A stretch of DNA of 64,000 nt from Paraburkholderia hiiakae (GTDB lineage Bacteria > Pseudomonadota > Gammaproteobacteria > Burkholderiales > Burkholderiaceae). The position numbers and the translations under genes are program-made. Position 1 is the stretch's first letter. Every line of letters starts with the position of its first letter. Shown piece by piece: positions 7,942-17,866 of this stretch. The notes below the pieces were generated by a model, which did no database searches, had not been told where the DNA came from, and worked only from the letters and a program-made list of their open reading frames with translations. The stretch covers positions 393,876-457,875 of the forward strand of contig NZ_CAJHCQ010000004.1 in the NCBI RefSeq assembly GCF_904848665.1. Reading direction: 5' to 3'.

Positions 7942-8995
7942 TACCAGCGATCCGAGCGACGAGCGCCTGCCGCTCATGCGCGCATTCGTCGTGGCGTTCG
8001 CTTTCGCGGAGAACGCGCGCCTGCGCGCGGTCGCCCAGGCGGCGAGCACGGCGAATACAGCAAACGCCGCCAATGCAGAGCCACCCGCCGATCCCCAGCG
8101 CGAAGCGGACACGCTCGCCACGCAGTTGCAGTCCGCCACGCGCAAGCTCGCGCGCGACGCCATGGCGTGGACCGGGGCGGCCGGCGAAGCGGACATTGCC
8201 GCCGCGCAATACGCCTATGTCGCGCTGCTCGACGAATTGCTGCTGTTTTCGGCGTGGAATGGCGCGAGCGTGTGGGAGACCTGGCCGCTCGAAGCGCGCA
8301 TTTTTGGCACGCGCGCGGCGGGCGAGCGCATTCCGGCCGCTATCGAATCTCTGCTCGCGCAGCGCGATCCGGCGCAGCGCGATCTTGCCAACGTCTATCT
8401 CGCCTGCCTCACGCTAGGCTTTCGAGGCCGCCTGCGCGGCGAGGCGGGCGCCTTGCGCCACGACCAGTTGCGTCACGCGCTGTTTGCTTTCGCCATGCAG
8501 CGCGACCCCGAGCCCAACCGGCTTGGCGCGCCGCTCGAACGCGCCGCGCTGGCGCCGCGCGAAACACGGCCGCTCACGCAGATGTTTCCAGACCGCGCAC
8601 GCCTCGCGCTATTCGTGGGCGGTGGATTCGCGGTGCTGCTCGCCGTGTCGCAACTGTTGTGGCGCTACGCGACGGCGCCTGTGCGTCCTTCGCTCGAACA
8701 GTTTGAAACGGTGTCGATGGTGCAAGGGCGTCCGTCGCAGATAAGCCATACGAGCACCACGGGCATGGTGCTGCCGCGCGCGAGGACGATGCGCAGACTA
8801 CGGCCGCCGGCTCCGCCCGCAGACTTGCCGGGCGTGCCGCAAACGCAGGACACACCCGCGGCGCCGACGGTTTCCACGACGCCGCCCGCCACGCTTGCGC
8901 TCGCGGCGCGGCGCATCGTCACGGTGAGCGTGCGGAACGCCGACGAAGCCAGTGAAGAAAGCCCGGACGTTACGCCACCGGGAGCCCGGCCATGA
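7934..8995 (+). CDS. tssL: Type VI secretion membrane complex protein TssL (DotU/IcmH family)
   Basis: TssL is the inner-membrane partner of TssM and TssK. The 353-residue product has the cytoplasmic DotU domain (residues about 12-205, with DELLLFSAWNGASVWETWPLE and YLACLTLGFRGRLRG), then one membrane segment at about 215-235. After it comes a Pro/Thr/Ala-rich periplasmic tail of about 115 residues without an OmpA-like peptidoglycan-binding motif. Canonical short TssL proteins stop soon after the membrane segment, so the tail is an extension. It overlaps tssK and tssM (ATGA overlap), so the operon is tightly coupled. Confidence 0.94.
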   Translation: MLDTSDPSDERLPLMRAFVVAFAFAENARLRAVAQAASTANTANAANAEPPADPQREADTLATQLQSATRKLARDAMAWTGAAGEADIAAAQYAYVALLDELLLFSAWNGASVWETWPLEARIFGTRAAGERIPAAIESLLAQRDPAQRDLANVYLACLTLGFRGRLRGEAGALRHDQLRHALFAFAMQRDPEPNRLGAPLERAALAPRETRPLTQMFPDRARLALFVGGGFAVLLAVSQLLWRYATAPVRPSLEQFETVSMVQGRPSQISHTSTTGMVLPRARTMRRLRPPAPPADLPGVPQTQDTPAAPTVSTTPPATLALAARRIVTVSVRNADEASEESPDVTPPGARP

Positions 8996-11900
8996 CGACC
9001 ACACTCGTAGTCGTCCTGATCGTCCTGATTGCGCTGTTGATCGTGGGGCTCGCGGTCGCGCTGGTGGTGCGCTGGATGCGCGCTCGCGACGAACGCAGGC
9101 CGCTGCGCAATTTCACCGCCATGATGCGCGCGGCGCACAACGCGATGGGCGTGCGCGACCCGTACTCGGTGCCGCGCGTGCTGGCCACTGGCGCACCGGC
9201 GGCGCTCGACGCGCTAGCGCTTGGCTGGCGCCTCACGAGCGTTGGCGAGCCGGCCTGGTTCGGCAGGCTCTGGCACGACGCGGAAGGCATTCTGATTGCG
9301 GAGCCGGGCGACTCGCTCGGCGCGCGCGCGGCCGCCGAGCGCCGACGCGGTTCAACCGGCGGACGTTTGCTGCGCGGCTTGTTGCGCAACCGGCCGGGCC
9401 GGCCGCTCGACGCGCTCGTGTGGGTGATCGCGCTCGACACGCTCATCGACGAAAACGGCACAGCGCGCGCGGACACCGACGCGGCGCTCGAAGCCTCGCG
9501 CACGGTGCTCGCGCTGCAACGCCAGCTCGGGCAGATGCTGCCGCTCTACGTGGTGGTGACGGGCTGCGACGCGCTGCCCGGGTTCGACGTGCTCGCGGCG
9601 CGCCTGCGTCGCGAGCGCATCGAAACGCCGCTGGGCTGGGCCTCCCCGTATGCGCCACGGCGCGCCTTCGAGCCCGCCTGGGTGGACGAAGCCTTCGCCG
9701 ACATGAGCCGCGCGCTCGCGGCGACTGTCACCGAAATGGGCACGCTCGACGGCACGCTGGACGGCGACGTGTTCCTGCTGCCCCAGCGCCTCGACACGCT
9801 GCGCGAGCCATTGCGCGAGCACATCGAACCGACCTTGCGCGGCGCCGCCGACGGCACCGCGCCGCTCATGCGCGGCATCTGGTGCGTGGGCGCGATGCCG
9901 CAGGCGCAGGAGCGCGAGGAGCCCGCCATCACGAATGCGGCGCGCAAGGAAGCGCGCGCTGCTGCGGCGCCGGCCTTCGCATCGCGCCTCTGGCACGACG
10001 TGCTGATGCCGGGGCAGGGACTCGCGCTTGCTATCCCGCGCGTGCTCGCGCTGCGCATGCGGCGCTACCGTATCGCCACGTTCGCCGCGATCGCGCTGGG
10101 CGTGTGCTGGTGCGTGGGGCTCGGCGTGACCACGTGGCACGTGCGCAGCGACGCGCGCATGCTCGCCAGCAACTACGACGCGCTCGCGCTCGCGAGCGCC
10201 GCGTGGCATGAAGCGGGTGCGAGCAGCAGCGAAACGGCGCAGGCAAACGCGCTGAGCAGCGCGGCGAACGCCTTCGTCAAGGTGCCGCGCTGGCAGCTCG
10301 CCACGCCGTTCATGCCGCTGTCGTATTTCGGCCTGCGCCGCCGGCTCGACGACGCGCAATACCACGTGCTGAGCGGGCTCGTGTTCACGCCGCTGCGCGC
10401 GCGGCTCGTCAGCCGTCTCGCCGATCTGAACTGCGATGACGCAACCGTTGCATCGGGCGCGAACGCAAACCTCACGGCCGCCGCGCGGCGTTCCCAGGAC
10501 CTGCCCGAGTACACGCAGGGCACGCGGCTCGTCACGAACGCGGCGCAGACCGAGCGGCTGATCACGAACTACAACGAGCTGGTGGAGCGCGACTCGGGCA
10601 ACACCGTCATGCTCGCGCAACTCATGCGCGGCGCGGTGGGTGTGAGCTTTTCGCCCGATCATGTGGCCGACCGCGCGGGGCTCGACGACGCGGTGCGCGC
10701 GACCGCGGTGGAAGGCGGACAACTGACGTTCGACGGCACCGAGGCGCGCACCGCGCAAGCGCGCGCGAGCGTGTGCTTCGAGGAAACTTTCGACCGCTGG
10801 TTCGACGATATTTATCAGGACTCCTCCCTCACGACGAACGCCGCGCAAATCCAGGCCATGCTCGCCGATCTCAAGGCGCCCGGCGCGGTTCCCACCACCG
10901 CTGCGCTTTCCGAACTGGCCACGCGCATCGACACGCTCGCCACTCAGGTCGATACCGCTGACCACGGCTGGGCGGGCACGCACGGCCAGGAACTCGTGCC
11001 GGGACTCACGGCGACCTTCGACACGGCAAAAGCCCTGCGCCTGATCGGCGCGACGCCGGTGGCGAGCGTGCTGGAGCACGAGCAGAGCGAACAAAGCGCG
11101 TTCGCGGCACGCTGGCTCGCAAGCGGCAACCTGCCTGGTGTGCTGGCCTCCGATCCCACCACGGGGCTGCAACTGGCGCCGGACCTGCTGCCGCTGCGCG
11201 ATGCGTTGCGCACGCTGCTCGGCCAGTCGTTCGTTGCTGGCGAGGGCAACGCGGCGGCCGAAATTCGCGGCGTGGACGCGGACTCGGCGCAGCGCGCGCT
11301 CGCAGTCCTGCCCGCCTACAAGCAATATTCCGCGGGTCTTCTTGCGCAGGCGCCCGAAGCATGGCGCGGCGCGCTGCTCGCCGCCGCGGGCAACGCAACC
11401 GTGCACAGCATGGTGGCCGCGCTTTCGGCACCGGCGGCGCCGGGTGGGGCGCGCAACGTCGCCTATGCGCCGCAAACGCAAGGCGCGCCCTTCGACACGC
11501 TGCGCAAGAACGCGACCGATCTTGTGGAAGCGTTCGACTCGCTCGGCCGCGCTGATCTCGCGCAGGCGGTGGCCTTGCGCGTAAGCGACGCTGCACTCGA
11601 CGTGCTGCGCTCGACCGATGTGCAGTTGCAATCGCTCGAACCGTTTCGACCGGTGCGCGGCGACTTCTCGGCCTGGAACGGCAGCGCCGGCGGGTCGATG
11701 CGCGCCTTCGGCGCCGCGACACCCGAAGCGCTGCAAACCTACCTCGCCGCCCAGGCGGGCGCGGTGGCCGACACGGCCACGCTCGCGTCGAGCGCGCTTG
11801 ACTGGCTCACGGCGCAGAACCCACCGCTCTCGACTGCGGACGCGCGGCTCGTTGCGCGCTGGAAGGCGCTTTTCGCGGACCTTGCGCAGTACCGCGCGCG

Positions 11901-12930
11901 CAGCCCGGCGAGCGCGCTGGTGGCGGTGCCGTCGATCATCTCCAACCAGCTCGACAAGATGGACCTCGACACATGCAGCGCGTCGCTCGCGCAGGTCGAT
12001 GTGCCGGGCACGGGCGACATTGTCTCGAGCGCGGGCATGCGGCTCGTCTCGTCCGCGCGCGAACGCTGCTACCGGCTGCAGATCGGCACCGGCGGCGACG
12101 CCTATGAACAGTTGCGCAGCTATTTCGCGCGTTATCTGGCCGGCCGCTTCCCGTTCTCCGCAGACGCGAACGCGCAGGCCGCCGACCTGCGGCAGACGGC
12201 GACGTTCGTGGCGCTGCTCGATGCGAAACTCGCGGACGCGCAACGAGGCATGAGTGCCGCGGCGGCGAGCGGCGGCCAGCAAGCGGGTGCGCAGCAGTTT
12301 CTGGCGAAGCTCGCGCGCGCGAAGCCCTGGCTCGACGCGCTGGTGGCGCGCGGCGCGGACGGCGCGCTCGTGGGCGTGGACGTGGCGGTGGACTGGCGCA
12401 TCGACCGCGCCGACGAAGCCGGTGCGGACCAGGTGATCCAGTGGTCGCTCGCGAGCGGCAGCCAGATGCTCGCCTGGCCCGCTGTGGCCGGCACGCCGCT
12501 GCGCTGGGCGCCGGGCCAGCCCGCGGCGCTCAGCCTGCGCTGGGCGAAGGACGGCCCGTGGCGGCCGATGCAGGACGCTTCGCAACCGACGTTGTCCGTC
12601 GATGGCGAAGCCGCCACCTGGGCGGCAAACGACACATGGTCGCTGTTGCGCCTCGTGCGCCTGCATGCGGTGCCGGATGATGGCGTGGATACCGGCACGG
12701 GAGCGGGCAACGCACGCATGGTGCTGAGCGTGCCGGTGCGCGACCGCAACGGCGGCACGCAAACCGCGCGCATGTTCATGCGCGTGGGCATGACGGGCGC
12801 GTCGAAAACGGCGCTCACGTGGCCCGATCTGCCCTACGCGGCGCCGGGCTACAGTGTGTACGGGGCGCCCGCGGTGACTGATGGACCGTATCCGTCGAGC
12901 ACCTCGAACACCCAGGCGGGGCGCGGATGA
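8992..12930 (+). CDS. tssM: Type VI secretion inner-membrane channel protein TssM (IcmF family), degenerate P-loop
   Basis: TssM spans the inner membrane and periplasm, linking TssL/TssK to TssJ. The 1312-residue product has an N-terminal membrane segment (about 5-28), a cytoplasmic NTPase-like domain (about 50-350), a second membrane segment (about 363-385) and a periplasmic domain of about 900 residues ending in the TssJ-binding region. At residues 65-76 the sequence ATGAPAALDALA stands where many TssM have a GxxGxGKT/S Walker A loop; the Lys and Ser/Thr are missing, so nucleotide binding is doubtful. The start and stop overlap tssL and tssA by four bases each. Confidence 0.95.
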   Translation: MTTTLVVVLIVLIALLIVGLAVALVVRWMRARDERRPLRNFTAMMRAAHNAMGVRDPYSVPRVLATGAPAALDALALGWRLTSVGEPAWFGRLWHDAEGILIAEPGDSLGARAAAERRRGSTGGRLLRGLLRNRPGRPLDALVWVIALDTLIDENGTARADTDAALEASRTVLALQRQLGQMLPLYVVVTGCDALPGFDVLAARLRRERIETPLGWASPYAPRRAFEPAWVDEAFADMSRALAATVTEMGTLDGTLDGDVFLLPQRLDTLREPLREHIEPTLRGAADGTAPLMRGIWCVGAMPQAQEREEPAITNAARKEARAAAAPAFASRLWHDVLMPGQGLALAIPRVLALRMRRYRIATFAAIALGVCWCVGLGVTTWHVRSDARMLASNYDALALASAAWHEAGASSSETAQANALSSAANAFVKVPRWQLATPFMPLSYFGLRRRLDDAQYHVLSGLVFTPLRARLVSRLADLNCDDATVASGANANLTAAARRSQDLPEYTQGTRLVTNAAQTERLITNYNELVERDSGNTVMLAQLMRGAVGVSFSPDHVADRAGLDDAVRATAVEGGQLTFDGTEARTAQARASVCFEETFDRWFDDIYQDSSLTTNAAQIQAMLADLKAPGAVPTTAALSELATRIDTLATQVDTADHGWAGTHGQELVPGLTATFDTAKALRLIGATPVASVLEHEQSEQSAFAARWLASGNLPGVLASDPTTGLQLAPDLLPLRDALRTLLGQSFVAGEGNAAAEIRGVDADSAQRALAVLPAYKQYSAGLLAQAPEAWRGALLAAAGNATVHSMVAALSAPAAPGGARNVAYAPQTQGAPFDTLRKNATDLVEAFDSLGRADLAQAVALRVSDAALDVLRSTDVQLQSLEPFRPVRGDFSAWNGSAGGSMRAFGAATPEALQTYLAAQAGAVADTATLASSALDWLTAQNPPLSTADARLVARWKALFADLAQYRARSPASALVAVPSIISNQLDKMDLDTCSASLAQVDVPGTGDIVSSAGMRLVSSARERCYRLQIGTGGDAYEQLRSYFARYLAGRFPFSADANAQAADLRQTATFVALLDAKLADAQRGMSAAAASGGQQAGAQQFLAKLARAKPWLDALVARGADGALVGVDVAVDWRIDRADEAGADQVIQWSLASGSQMLAWPAVAGTPLRWAPGQPAALSLRWAKDGPWRPMQDASQPTLSVDGEAATWAANDTWSLLRLVRLHAVPDDGVDTGTGAGNARMVLSVPVRDRNGGTQTARMFMRVGMTGASKTALTWPDLPYAAPGYSVYGAPAVTDGPYPSSTSNTQAGRG

Positions 12931-14042
12931 ACCCGGCATTCGACATCGAAGCACTCGTTCAACCGATACCGGGCAGCGCGCCAGCCGGCGTCTCGCTGCT
13001 GCACGACGCTGCCTTCGACGCGATCAAGGCGGCGCGCCGCGAGGACGACCCGGCATTGCCAGCGGGTATCTGGCAAACCACGCTCAAGGTCGCCGATTGG
13101 GCTGCGGTCGAGGCGGGCTGCGAGGACCTCCTCGCGCGCCGTAGCAAGGACCTGACGCTTGCCGCATGGCTGGGCGAAAGCTGGCTGCAACGATATGGTT
13201 GTGTTGCATTGCCGGCTTGCTTCGCATTGCTGAGCGAATTGTGTGCGCGCTATTGGGACGACATCCATCCGCTGCCGCGCGACGGCGACCTGGGTTTTCG
13301 GGCCGCGCCGCTCGCATGGGTTGCCCAGCAGTTCCCGACCTTGCTCGGCGGGCGTATCGCGCTGTGCGCGGGGCCTGATGGATCGGCGCTGACGCTTGCG
13401 CGCTGGCAAGGCGCGCAGCGCGAGGCCGTTGCAGTGAAGGACCGCAAGGACGTGCCCGCGGCGAAGCGCGAGGAAGCCGCACGGTTGGCGCAGGCACTGG
13501 CGCAGGCTGCGCACGACGCGTCGCCCGCCGCGCTACGCGACCAGTTGCAGGCGCTACGCGCGGCCCGCGCACCGATTGCGAAGCTGGACGCGTGGTGCAC
13601 GCAGCGGCTCGGCGCGGAAGCTCCGTCGTTCGGTGCGCTGCTGGAGACGTTAGAGCGCATGGAGAGCGTGTTGCGAGGCTGGCTCACGAAGCATCCCGAG
13701 TGGGAGGACCTACCGATGGTTGAGGCCGCACCGATTCAGGAACAGGCGGTAGTCGAGCCTGCTGCGGTTCAGGTTGCTGCGGCTGGCGCGGCGCAGGAAC
13801 CGAAGGGGCCGGGAAGGCTCGATACGCCTCAGTCGCGCGATGAGGCGTACAGGCTGCTGGCCATTGTCGCGGACTATCTCATGCGCTATGAGCCACACAG
13901 TCCTGTGCCTTATATGCTCAAACGGGCGCTTGATTGGGGCGGCAAGCCATTGCCGGAGTTGCTGGCCGAGTTGATGGCGGGTGAGCGGGGCAGAGCGTTG
14001 GGGGCAGCGCTTGGGTTGCTGCCCGAGAGTGAGCAAGGGTAG
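12927..14042 (+). CDS. tssA: Type VI secretion protein TssA (ImpA N-terminal domain)
   Basis: TssA caps and guides tube/sheath polymerisation from the baseplate. The 371-residue product has the ImpA N-terminal domain (residues about 10-120) with the DIEALVQPIPGSAPAG opening, WLGESWLQRYG and ARYWDDIHPLP. A Gln/Ala/Val-rich linker (about 265-295) leads to a short C-terminal domain with RDEAYRLLAIVADYLMRYEP and SPVPYMLKRALDWG, the arrangement of the short-form TssA class. It begins inside the tssM stop. It is the last gene of the rightward operon and ends 20 bases from the convergent fuconate dehydratase gene. Confidence 0.95.
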   Translation: MNPAFDIEALVQPIPGSAPAGVSLLHDAAFDAIKAARREDDPALPAGIWQTTLKVADWAAVEAGCEDLLARRSKDLTLAAWLGESWLQRYGCVALPACFALLSELCARYWDDIHPLPRDGDLGFRAAPLAWVAQQFPTLLGGRIALCAGPDGSALTLARWQGAQREAVAVKDRKDVPAAKREEAARLAQALAQAAHDASPAALRDQLQALRAARAPIAKLDAWCTQRLGAEAPSFGALLETLERMESVLRGWLTKHPEWEDLPMVEAAPIQEQAVVEPAAVQVAAAGAAQEPKGPGRLDTPQSRDEAYRLLAIVADYLMRYEPHSPVPYMLKRALDWGGKPLPELLAELMAGERGRALGAALGLLPESEQG

Positions 14043-14062
14043 CAAGCCAGCCAGCCGCCCGC

Positions 14063-15361
14063 CTAAGGCCCCCACCCCTCGCCATCAGGGAAAGTGTATT
14101 TCTCCAGCGAATCCGGCTTCATTTCGATGCTATAGCCGGGCGTTTGCGGTGGCATATAGCGCCCATTGCGTATCACGACAGGATCGACGAAATGCTCATG
14201 CAAATGATCGACATACTCGAGCACCCGGTTCTCCAGCGAAGCCGAAACGCATAGATAGTCGAACAGCGAAATATGCTGCACGTACTCGCACAGTCCGACG
14301 CCGCCCGCATGTGGGCACACCGGAATACCGAATTTCGCCGCCATCAGGAGCACGACGATCACCTCGTTCAGTCCACCTAATCGGCAGGCATCCACCTGGC
14401 AAAAATCGATCGCCTCGGCCTGTAGCAGTTGCTTGAACATCACGCGATTCTGACAATGCTCGCCCGTGGCAACCCCAATCGACCCCAAACGCCGACGAAT
14501 CGCCGCATGGCCGAGAATATCGTCGGGGCTCGTCGGCTCCTCGATCCACCACGGATCGAACTCCGCGAGACGCCGCATGTTCGCCACCGCTTCGTCCACA
14601 TCCCATACCTGGTTGGCGTCCATCATCAGCTTCAGGTTCTCGCCGATTTCCTCGCGCAGAATGCGTGCGCGCCGTACGTCTTCGTCGAGATTGCCGCCCA
14701 CCTTCTGCTTGAAATGCGTCCAGCCCAGCGCGACGCCTTCGCGTGCGAGGCGGCGAATCTTGTCGTCGTCGTAGCCTAGCCAGCCAGCCGAGGTCGTATA
14801 GGCGGGATAGCCCTGCGCGAGCATTTCCGCTTCGCGCGCGCCCTTCGTCTTCGCGTGGCGGTGCAGGATGGCTAACGCTTCATAAGGCGTGATCGCATCG
14901 GTCACATAGCGAAAATCGAGGCAGCGCACGAGTTCCTCGGGGCTCATGTCGGCGAGCACCTTCCAAACGGGCTTGCCAACCGATTTGGCCCACAGGTCCC
15001 ACACCGCATTGACGACCGCCGCAGTGGCAAGATGGATCGCGCCTTTATCCGGGCCTATCCAGCGTAGTTGGCTATCCGAAGTAAACGCGCGCCAGAACGC
15101 GCCCATATTTGCGGTAATGTCTTCGAGCCGCTTTCCGACGATGAGAGGCGCCAGCGCGTTGACCGCCGTCACGCAAATTTCATTGCCGCGCCCAATGGTG
15201 AATGTCAGGCCGTGCCCCGTGAATTTGTCTGGAGAATCGGTTTCGAGTGTGACGTAAGTGGCTGAGTAGTCCGGCGCGGCGTTCATGGCATCGGAACCGT
15301 CAAGCGAGCGCGAAGTGGGAAAGCGGATATCGCGAACGGACAGCTTGCTGATCGTGGTCAT
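14063..15361 (-). CDS. L-fuconate dehydratase (enolase superfamily)
   Basis: Predicted to dehydrate L-fuconate to 2-keto-3-deoxy-L-fuconate in oxidative L-fucose breakdown. The 432-residue product keeps the mandelate-racemase-type active site: the K-x-K pair in HFKQKVGGN, metal ligands in MMDANQVWD, WIEEPTSPDD and ATGEHCQNR, and the C-terminal catalytic His in CPHAGGVGLCE. AGGGAG lies five bases before ATG 15361. The gene is divergent from an FCD/GntR regulator and a sugar ABC operon, which fits an acid-sugar pathway. A related galactarate- or rhamnonate-type dehydratase is the main alternative, but overall length and the N-terminal SLDGSDAMN motif favour fuconate. Confidence 0.88.
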   Translation of the reverse strand: MTTISKLSVRDIRFPTSRSLDGSDAMNAAPDYSATYVTLETDSPDKFTGHGLTFTIGRGNEICVTAVNALAPLIVGKRLEDITANMGAFWRAFTSDSQLRWIGPDKGAIHLATAAVVNAVWDLWAKSVGKPVWKVLADMSPEELVRCLDFRYVTDAITPYEALAILHRHAKTKGAREAEMLAQGYPAYTTSAGWLGYDDDKIRRLAREGVALGWTHFKQKVGGNLDEDVRRARILREEIGENLKLMMDANQVWDVDEAVANMRRLAEFDPWWIEEPTSPDDILGHAAIRRRLGSIGVATGEHCQNRVMFKQLLQAEAIDFCQVDACRLGGLNEVIVVLLMAAKFGIPVCPHAGGVGLCEYVQHISLFDYLCVSASLENRVLEYVDHLHEHFVDPVVIRNGRYMPPQTPGYSIEMKPDSLEKYTFPDGEGWGP

Positions 15362-15420
15362 TCGAACTCCCTATGGAAGGGACGGCTTTCGGGTAGGGGA
15401 AAACCAGGCGTTTGCACGCG

Positions 15421-15458
15421 TTGACAACGCTGAATCTGCTACCTAGCATGCTAGCATG
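15421..15458 (+). promoter_or_regulatory. Promoter and palindromic operator of the FCD/GntR regulator gene
   Basis: TTGACA at 15421-15426 matches the -35 consensus, followed after exactly 17 bases by TAGCAT at 15444-15449 as -10. The -10 is covered by two interleaved perfect 12-base palindromes, CTAGCATGCTAG (15443-15454) and CATGCTAGCATG (15447-15458). GntR-family proteins bind short palindromes, so this looks like an autoregulatory operator that blocks the polymerase. It may also control the divergent dehydratase gene, whose start is 60 bases away. Confidence 0.75.
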
Positions 15459-15480
15459 TCTTCTTAAAATCAAGCGCGCC

Positions 15481-16209
15481 GTGAACTCTTCATCGGAAGT
15501 GGCGAGTGTCGCCGGCAATCCTTATGTCGCACTGCAAAAGATCAGGGGCGGTGAGCGCGGCAGCCTGACCGATGCGGTCGAGCAGGCGCTGAGAGAAGCG
15601 ATCGTGACGCTCGCGCTGGAACCCGGAATGATGATCGACAAGATGGCGGTCTGCGAACGCATGGGCGTGTCGCGCTTTCCGGTTTCCGCCGCGCTGGCGA
15701 AGCTCGCGCACGCGGGTCTCGTCGAAGTTTTGCCGCAGCGCGGCACGCGCGTCAAACCGATCGCGCTCGACGATATTCGCCAGCATCTGTTCATTCGCAG
15801 CGCGCTCGAAGTCGAAACGGTGCGTGGTGTCGCGCGCATGAAGGACAGCGCCACGATCGACGCACTAGCAGCCAATCTCGAGGAGCAGCGCAAGGTTGCC
15901 GGTAACGATCAGCGTCTCGTGTTTCATGAACTCGATCTCGCGTTTCATGAAATCTTGCTCGACGCGGTGAACCTGCCGCGCGTGAAAGAGATCGTTGCGG
16001 TGTCGCGCAATGCGCTGGATCGCGCAAGGCAATTGCTGGCGAGTCCCGAGCGTCTCGTGCATACGCTCGACGAACACGAACGGATTTTCGAGGCCATTCG
16101 CGCCGGCCGCGCCGACGCGGCGGCAAAAGCCATGCACGACCATCTCGATCAGGTGATCGAGGAGTTGCACCGGTCCGCGAAAGCGCGGCCGGATCTCTTT
16201 GCGCCTTAA
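15481..16209 (+). CDS. GntR-family transcriptional regulator, FCD (FadR) subfamily
   Basis: Predicted ligand-controlled repressor of the acid-sugar genes. The product (about 242 residues from GTG 15481) has an N-terminal winged helix with GSLTDAVEQALREAI, MAVCERMGVSRFPVSAAL as recognition helix and the LPQRGTRV wing, then an all-helical FCD ligand domain with the metal-binding-type Asp/His pattern (HELDLAFHEILLDA and DEHERIFEAIRAG). The frame stays open to TTG 15412, but that start would lie upstream of the apparent promoter, so GTG 15481 is preferred; its ribosome site is poor. It sits between the dehydratase (divergent) and the transporter (same strand). Confidence 0.88.
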   Translation: MNSSSEVASVAGNPYVALQKIRGGERGSLTDAVEQALREAIVTLALEPGMMIDKMAVCERMGVSRFPVSAALAKLAHAGLVEVLPQRGTRVKPIALDDIRQHLFIRSALEVETVRGVARMKDSATIDALAANLEEQRKVAGNDQRLVFHELDLAFHEILLDAVNLPRVKEIVAVSRNALDRARQLLASPERLVHTLDEHERIFEAIRAGRADAAAKAMHDHLDQVIEELHRSAKARPDLFAP

Positions 16210-16335
16210 GCACCTTAGGCTTACGTCAAGCAGCGACCGTACTTCAACCACCTTCGTGCAGCGCCGCAAGCAACGCCGCGCACGGAATCAAGGGGCCCCG
16301 GTAATGTGTCTGGCTTTTCTTTGCGGATTTGCGCC

Positions 16336-17847
16336 ATGACGCCGCTCATTTCCGTTAGCAAGCTGAGCAAGAGCTTTCCCGGCGTGAGAGCGCTTCACGA
16401 AGTGCAATTCGAGCTCATGGCGGGCGAGGTGCACGCGGTGATGGGCGAGAACGGCGCGGGCAAGTCGACGTTGATGAAGATTCTCGCGGGCGTTTATACG
16501 CGCGACTCGGGCGACATTCTCTACGATGGCCAGCCCGTGGCGTTTGCGAGTCCGCGCGAGGCCCAGGCCGTGGGCGTCGGCATCATTCATCAGGAACTCC
16601 AGCTGATGAATCATTTGACCGTCGCACAGAACATGTTCGTCGGCCGCGAGCCGCGCGGGCGTCTTGGCCTCTTTCTCGACGAAGACAAACTCAATGCGCA
16701 GGCGCGCGCGATCCTCGCCCGTATGCATGTGCAACTCGACCCGCGCACCGTGGTCGGCTCACTCACCGTCGCGAGTCAGCAGATGGTCGAGATTGCCAAG
16801 GCGCTGTCGTACGATTCGCGCGTGCTGATCATGGATGAGCCGACTTCCGCGCTCAACGACGCGGAAATCGCCGAGCTTTTCCGCATCATTCGCCAGTTGA
16901 AAGAGCGGGGCGTGGGGATCGTCTACATCTCGCACAAGATGGATGAGCTCAAGCAGATTGCCGATCGCGTCACCGTGCTGCGCGACGGCGAATACGTGGC
17001 CACCGTCGCCGCCGCCGATACGAGCGTGCAGGCCGTCATTGGCATGATGGTCGGCAGAACGCTCGCTGACATCGCGCCGTATCAGGGTCCGGCGCACCAG
17101 GGCGAGGTCGCGCTCGAAGTGAAGCATCTGAACGCCGGGCCGCTCGTGAGGGACGTGAGCTTCACGTTGCGCAAGGGCGAAATACTGGGTTTTGCGGGAC
17201 TCATGGGCGCGGGCCGCACCGAAGTTGCGCGCGCCGTTTTCGGCGCGGACCCGGTCGAATCCGGCGACATCTTCGTGAAAGGCGCGAAGGTGTCGATCAA
17301 AACGCCGAGCGACGCGGTCGCGCACAGCATCGGGTATCTCTCCGAGGACCGCAAACGCTTTGGTCTCGCGACCGGCATGGATGTCGAGTCGAACATCGTG
17401 ATGTCCAACCTCGGCAAATTCCTCTCGCTGAACCTCTTTCTGCGCCGCATGCAGATACGCAAGACGGCGGCGCATTTCATCAGTCTCCTCGCCATTCGCA
17501 CGCCTTCCGCCACGCAGCCGGTGCGTCTGCTCTCGGGCGGCAATCAGCAGAAGATCGTCATAGCGAAGTGGCTGGAGCGCGACTGTGATGTGCTTTTCTT
17601 CGACGAGCCCACGCGCGGTATCGACGTTGGCGCGAAAAGCGAGATCTACAAGTTGTTGCGCGCGCTTGCGGAACAAGGCAAGGCGATCGTGATGATCTCG
17701 TCGGAACTTCCGGAAATCCTGCGCATGAGCGACCGGATCGTAGTGATGTGCGAAGGCCGTATCACTGGCGAACTCTCTGCCAGCGAGGCGACCCAGGAGC
17801 GCATCATGCATCTCGCGACCCTGCGCGAAACCTTGCAAGCGGCATGA
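16336..17847 (+). CDS. Sugar ABC transporter ATP-binding protein (RbsA/XylG/MglA type, two ATPase domains)
   Basis: Energises sugar import with the permease and binding protein encoded next. The 503-residue protein contains two ABC domains. The first has Walker [10 protein letters not shown], and the Walker B-type [11 protein letters not shown]; the second has the degenerate P-loop GLMGAGRTE typical of CUT2 transporters, with signature [16 protein letters not shown] and [15 protein letters not shown] 16336 (M-T-P-L-I-S) is chosen over the upstream in-frame ATG because it matches the family start. Cytoplasmic, membrane-associated. First gene of the three-gene transporter operon, 20 bases from the permease. 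Confidence 0.94.
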   Translation: MTPLISVSKLSKSFPGVRALHEVQFELMAGEVHAVMGENGAGKSTLMKILAGVYTRDSGDILYDGQPVAFASPREAQAVGVGIIHQELQLMNHLTVAQNMFVGREPRGRLGLFLDEDKLNAQARAILARMHVQLDPRTVVGSLTVASQQMVEIAKALSYDSRVLIMDEPTSALNDAEIAELFRIIRQLKERGVGIVYISHKMDELKQIADRVTVLRDGEYVATVAAADTSVQAVIGMMVGRTLADIAPYQGPAHQGEVALEVKHLNAGPLVRDVSFTLRKGEILGFAGLMGAGRTEVARAVFGADPVESGDIFVKGAKVSIKTPSDAVAHSIGYLSEDRKRFGLATGMDVESNIVMSNLGKFLSLNLFLRRMQIRKTAAHFISLLAIRTPSATQPVRLLSGGNQQKIVIAKWLERDCDVLFFDEPTRGIDVGAKSEIYKLLRALAEQGKAIVMISSELPEILRMSDRIVVMCEGRITGELSASEATQERIMHLATLRETLQAA

Positions 17848-17866
17848 GCCTCAAGAGGTCGAATCC

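Noticed and set aside
9352..12954. 1200-codon open frame antisense to tssM
   Set aside because: Arg/Ala/His-rich composition without family resemblance; it is the mirror of a GC-rich gene with strong third-position bias.
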